Origin: Gemmatimonadales bacterium UBA7835
GTDB taxonomy: Bacteria; Gemmatimonadota; Gemmatimonadetes; Longimicrobiales; Gaopeijiaceae
Assembly: GCA_002500925.1 (NCBI GenBank)
Contig: DLTN01000047.1
Span: forward strand, 4,850-22,678
DNA: 17,829 nt
Direction of reading: 5' to 3'
Shown: piece after piece, positions 14,748 to 17,829 of the stretch
How positions within the stretch are numbered: the first letter of the stretch is position 1
Layout: each line of letters opens with the position of its first letter
Made by a program: the position numbers and the translations under genes
Notes under the pieces: generated by a model
Database searches by the model: none
What the model was told of the DNA's origin: nothing
What the model saw: only the letters and a program-made list of their open reading frames with translations

Positions 14748-15587
14748 TCACCGCTCAGCCAGGAATCGCTCAGCATCCCGTTTTAATACGTCCACAATCA
14801 GCGAGTGTTGGTCATACTCCGGAAGCTCTTCTTGCCGCTCCCCTTCATAAACATCCGCCAAATGACGGTAATGCAACTCCGCCTCGTCGAGCTCCCCTAA
14901 CTCAATCGCTGCCTCGGCCGCTGCAGCCAGACCAAGCAGGTGGTCAGGGTTTCTTTCCAGGATCTCGAGCGCATTGTCTAGCGCAGCCTCTAGGTTCATC
15001 GCCGTCCTGTTCAGCATTGAGAGGTGAAATAGGCCGTCCAAGGTCAGTGGTCGTGCTCTCTGATAAGCCGCGATGGCCATCGGCAGAAACGCTTGTGCCT
15101 GCGCGCTATCACCCGAACTTGTCGCTTGCATAACCCGATTGAACAGCCGGTCAGCAGCCTCAATAGGTGACATATTCGAAATGTCAGGAGGGGCCCCTCC
15201 GGTGGCCAGGCCTGCAGCCGGGCGCCCCTGAACCGGGCCACTTGTGGACGGAACCGGGCCGGGGCCTGCTCGAACCATCGACAAGCCCACAAAGAGAATC
15301 AGGGCAAACATCGCTACCCCAGCGATCCACCATGGCAGCGTTTGGCCGCCCATGACAACCTCACGTGCAACCTCTCGGCGAGGGGAGCGCCCTTGGCCGG
15401 CATCGTCCCCTGCCCCTGACACTTGAGTTCCGCACTGTCCGCAGAAGTTCGAGCCGGAAGCAATCTTTGCGCCGCACTGGCTACAGAACCGACCTCCTAG
15501 GTCAGCACCACAGTCTTGGCAGAAGTTGCCGGAGGCGGGCCGACCGCACTCAGAGCATACTGGGTTTCGAGCAGACAATGACGTCAC
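14748..15587 (-). CDS. Zinc-ribbon membrane protein with TPR-like C-terminus
   Basis: A 279-residue protein of unknown function. Four CxxC knuckles (C11/C14, C23/C26, C35/C38, C49/C52) form a double zinc ribbon at the N-terminus. A charged linker follows, then one strongly hydrophobic helix (about 86-105, WWIAGVAMFALILFVGLSMV). After a Pro/Gly-rich spacer, residues about 140-279 are helical with TPR-like features (repeated A-x-x-Y/L patterns, LEAALDNALEILERNPDHLLGLAAAAEA). The likely topology is zinc ribbons inside and helical repeats outside, or the reverse; the sequence does not decide. Its GTG overlaps the M14 peptidase stop by 4 bases with no own ribosome site, so the two are translationally coupled. 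It may scaffold an envelope complex; I do not recognise a named family. Confidence 0.85.
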   Translation of the reverse strand: MTSLSARNPVCSECGRPASGNFCQDCGADLGGRFCSQCGAKIASGSNFCGQCGTQVSGAGDDAGQGRSPRREVAREVVMGGQTLPWWIAGVAMFALILFVGLSMVRAGPGPVPSTSGPVQGRPAAGLATGGAPPDISNMSPIEAADRLFNRVMQATSSGDSAQAQAFLPMAIAAYQRARPLTLDGLFHLSMLNRTAMNLEAALDNALEILERNPDHLLGLAAAAEAAIELGELDEAELHYRHLADVYEGERQEELPEYDQHSLIVDVLKRDAERFLAER

Positions 15588-17829
15588 CGAATTGCGTTAA
15601 AGAGTAGGGGCCATGTCGCCATAGTCTGCGCACGGTAATTGGGCTGAAAGCCGAAGAGAACGACCGAGCCCTCACCCAACGAAGCCTCGAGGATTGCCGG
15701 CTGTCCAGCCACATGCTCCCCGCCTAGAACCCACCCCGAGAGCAGGGGGTCGCCCGAGCCATAGCGAGCCAGCACGCGGACCCGCGGGTCGTCCACAGCA
15801 TAGGCCATACTCGAGCGCCAATACCAAGCGGAGACCTCCGTTTTCATCCCCTCCGCGATCTCCGAATCGGGATCGAGCTCGAGACGAAGAATCGACCCCG
15901 GGATGTAGAAGTCAGTGTTCCGCAAACGATCGGTGAGATCCGAGATTCTCAGGTCAAATACGTCGCGCAGATAATCGGTCGCCGCCTCAACAGCTATGGC
16001 GCGCCCTCCTCCCTCAACAAATGCCCTTACCTCGGAAGCCCCCGCCTCTCCAAGACCCCCGGCGTACCTCGGCGGCACTGTGCCCTCACCATGACCCTGA
16101 GCAATTGAGCGAGCACCCTGCGCCTGAAACAAAAGAACATCGTACTCTGACAGTGCTCCTCCCTGAATGTCTGCATCGTGCAGTGTATCGTAGGGCATGT
16201 CGTGCTGATCAAAGACCCAGCGTTGCCACCCTTCCGGCATGGGCTCTTGCCACGACTTGTACATAGCCACCCGCGGCCCATCAGCTGCCGACAACCGCTC
16301 TGGCAAGCGGAAGTCAAATTCGGGGACACCGAGAGGCTCACTCAGTGGCACGTCCAAACGACCGTCGACGGCAACGGCTTCGAAATCGAGCAGGTAGCCG
16401 AGCGTGTGCGCCGTCACATCATACGGCCTTTGTGGGGGGCCGCCCGGATACTCGCGCAGATCTGGATATTCCTGGATCTCAAGCATCGTGTTCGCGAAGC
16501 TCGCATAAGGCTGATTCATCGGGACCACGAAGCTCCCAGCCGGAAAGTCCACTCCATCCGCCGTGAATGCGGTCTCAGCGGTATGAACCTCCACGTCTCC
16601 CATCGTCAACGTTCTCAGTGCATACGTCACGCCGGGATCGTTACCCTGACCACTAGGAATGACCCATGCGGTTGGCCAGGTGTCCCACTTCTGGACGGCC
16701 CGTTGGTTCACACCATAGAAATTCTCAAGCCAATAGCGGCGATTGCGAGCAGCATTTGTGAGGAGGGCCATGGCTCCTGCTTTCTGATACTCGACGATGT
16801 CGGGTAATCCCCACGCCCCTCCCCCCCAAGGGCTCGGGAAGTTCCACGATCGCCTTGACGCGTTGAAGTTGCGACCTGGCCCGAGAACCTCAGGCGGAAC
16901 GGTTACTGGGGTCGCCATCCGCGCCGAAGCGGTTTCCGATAAGATTCGTGCAGCGCCATGGTAATGCATGTACGCCCGCGCCGGCGTATACGCATCGTAC
17001 TGCGCATTTACCACCACTCCCTTTTTCCCTTGGGCAGTCAACTCAGCCGCCATATATGTACCCAGCTGCGATACCGCTGCGGTCAGTGCGGGATCAATGT
17101 TCGGTTCCCAAGGCTCGATGTAAGGTGGGAAAAAGATGCGCGCCCCGCTCCCACCCATTTGGTGCACATCATGCACGATCTGTGGATGCCATTCGTTGTG
17201 GGCTTTCTCCACTGTCAGGATCGTTTCCTGTTGGGTGAAAGCATACCAGTCTCGGTTGTTATCATGGCCCACGTAATAATGATAGAGCCATGGCAACGGA
17301 GCGGCCTCATACCGTGTCCCCACAAGTTCCATGTACCAATCCGCGACCCACTGGAGGCCGTCGGGGTTCAGAGAGGGCACCTGCAAGAGAATCACATTGT
17401 CGAGGATCTCCCGTACTTTCTCGGAATCGGAGCTAGCAAGTTCATGCGCTAGGGTCGCCGACATCTGGCTTGCACCCACTTCCGTCGGGTGAATCCCTTG
17501 CGTTATCAGCACAACGGTTTTCCCCTCGCGCAAAAGCCACTCGAGCTCTCCCTCTCCGGAGACCGCCCGTGGATCAGCGAGCTTCATTTGAATTTCGTGA
17601 AGCTCCCCGAGTCGGGCGTGGTTCTCTGGGCTAGTGATGGTAAGCATCACAAAGGGTCGGCCTGCCGTTGTCGCGCCGAGCGTGTCTACTTCCACTCGAC
17701 CGCTGGCCGCCGCAAGCAGCTCGAAATAAGACGTCAGCGCCCCCCAATCAGCGAGCTTTCGATGTTCCCCTATCTCATGCCCAAAGTGCTCGAGAGGGGT
17801 CGGGATCACTTGCCCGCCTGCGGGCGCAA
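15584..17829 (-). CDS. M14 zinc carboxypeptidase-like peptidase, 5' end missing
   Basis: A large M14-family metallopeptidase, cut by the right edge: the frame is open from the last base (… A P A G G Q V before a GTG at 17809), so the start and a probable signal peptide lie outside. Numbering from that GTG: zinc ligands H107 and E110 in GIHPTEVG and H216 in VHDVHQMG, substrate-carboxylate residues N185-R186 in GHDNNRDWY, and E292 in ILSETASARM as candidate catalytic glutamate. Residues about 520-741 look like a class I glutamine-amidotransferase-like (GATase1) fold (YDVLLFQAQG, FVEGGGRAIAVEA), which commonly follows the M14 domain in this subfamily. It probably hydrolyses peptides in the periplasm or outside the cell. 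It is first in a run with the zinc-ribbon gene. Confidence 0.93.
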   Translation of the reverse strand, partial: APAGGQVIPTPLEHFGHEIGEHRKLADWGALTSYFELLAAASGRVEVDTLGATTAGRPFVMLTITSPENHARLGELHEIQMKLADPRAVSGEGELEWLLREGKTVVLITQGIHPTEVGASQMSATLAHELASSDSEKVREILDNVILLQVPSLNPDGLQWVADWYMELVGTRYEAAPLPWLYHYYVGHDNNRDWYAFTQQETILTVEKAHNEWHPQIVHDVHQMGGSGARIFFPPYIEPWEPNIDPALTAAVSQLGTYMAAELTAQGKKGVVVNAQYDAYTPARAYMHYHGAARILSETASARMATPVTVPPEVLGPGRNFNASRRSWNFPSPWGGGAWGLPDIVEYQKAGAMALLTNAARNRRYWLENFYGVNQRAVQKWDTWPTAWVIPSGQGNDPGVTYALRTLTMGDVEVHTAETAFTADGVDFPAGSFVVPMNQPYASFANTMLEIQEYPDLREYPGGPPQRPYDVTAHTLGYLLDFEAVAVDGRLDVPLSEPLGVPEFDFRLPERLSAADGPRVAMYKSWQEPMPEGWQRWVFDQHDMPYDTLHDADIQGGALSEYDVLLFQAQGARSIAQGHGEGTVPPRYAGGLGEAGASEVRAFVEGGGRAIAVEAATDYLRDVFDLRISDLTDRLRNTDFYIPGSILRLELDPDSEIAEGMKTEVSAWYWRSSMAYAVDDPRVRVLARYGSGDPLLSGWVLGGEHVAGQPAILEASLGEGSVVLFGFQPNYRAQTMATWPLLFNAIR

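Noticed and set aside
14570..15133. A 187-codon plus-strand reading frame across the epimerase and zinc-ribbon genes
   Set aside because: It lies antisense to two genes with clear family motifs, has low-complexity Arg/Pro/Ser composition and no recognisable domain.
1..17829. A search for a defence system, biosynthetic cluster, prophage, insertion sequence, CRISPR array or tRNA
   Set aside because: All sizeable gaps are under 170 bp and every gene falls in a metabolic, hydrolase, regulatory or envelope category; no transposase, integrase, repeat array or tRNA-like fold is visible by eye.

Overview
The window carries 14 protein-coding genes, 13 complete and one (the M14 peptidase) running off the right edge. 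There are no RNA genes, mobile elements or CRISPR arrays that I can see. Coding density is high, base composition is moderately GC-rich, and at least five of the genes start with GTG. The set suggests a heterotrophic Gram-negative-type bacterium living on peptides: a two-subunit-E1 pyruvate dehydrogenase together with exported S9 and M14 peptidases and a YtcJ-like amidohydrolase. That mix is common in Gemmatimonadota and related environmental lineages. The taxonomic assignment is inference from gene content, with no marker gene to confirm it.

Layout. Left (1-1934, minus): lpdA (E3 of 2-oxoacid dehydrogenases) followed 12 bp later by a MarR-type regulator. Divergent from lpdA across 163 bp lies a plus-strand pair (2098-4337): an MJ1255-like GT-B glycosyltransferase and a YghO-like GNAT acyltransferase, overlapping by 10 bp. 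The pair ends at a hairpin (4389-4427) shared with the convergent minus-strand block. From there to the right edge all ten genes are on the minus strand. In transcription order they are: M14 peptidase (partial), zinc-ribbon/TPR membrane protein, SDR epimerase, LOG-family protein, a 123 bp gap, lipA, pdhA, pdhB, pdhC, a 50 bp gap, amidohydrolase, a 111 bp gap, and S9 peptidase.

How the genes work together. lipA-pdhA-pdhB-pdhC is packed with spacings of +1, -1 and +2 bases, so lipoyl cofactor synthesis and E1/E2 of pyruvate dehydrogenase should be made together. The E3 subunit (lpdA) is about 6.4 kb away in its own unit with the MarR gene, so it may be controlled separately and serve other complexes. 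The three hydrolases would supply amino acids whose carbon enters through pyruvate; that link is inference from proximity.

I did not find a convincing undescribed system. The points most worth a second look are the glycosyltransferase/GNAT pair (possible lipid or ceramide-like chemistry), the lpdA-marR unit with a small palindrome, a direct octamer repeat upstream of lipA, and the zinc-ribbon/TPR membrane protein translationally coupled to the M14 peptidase.
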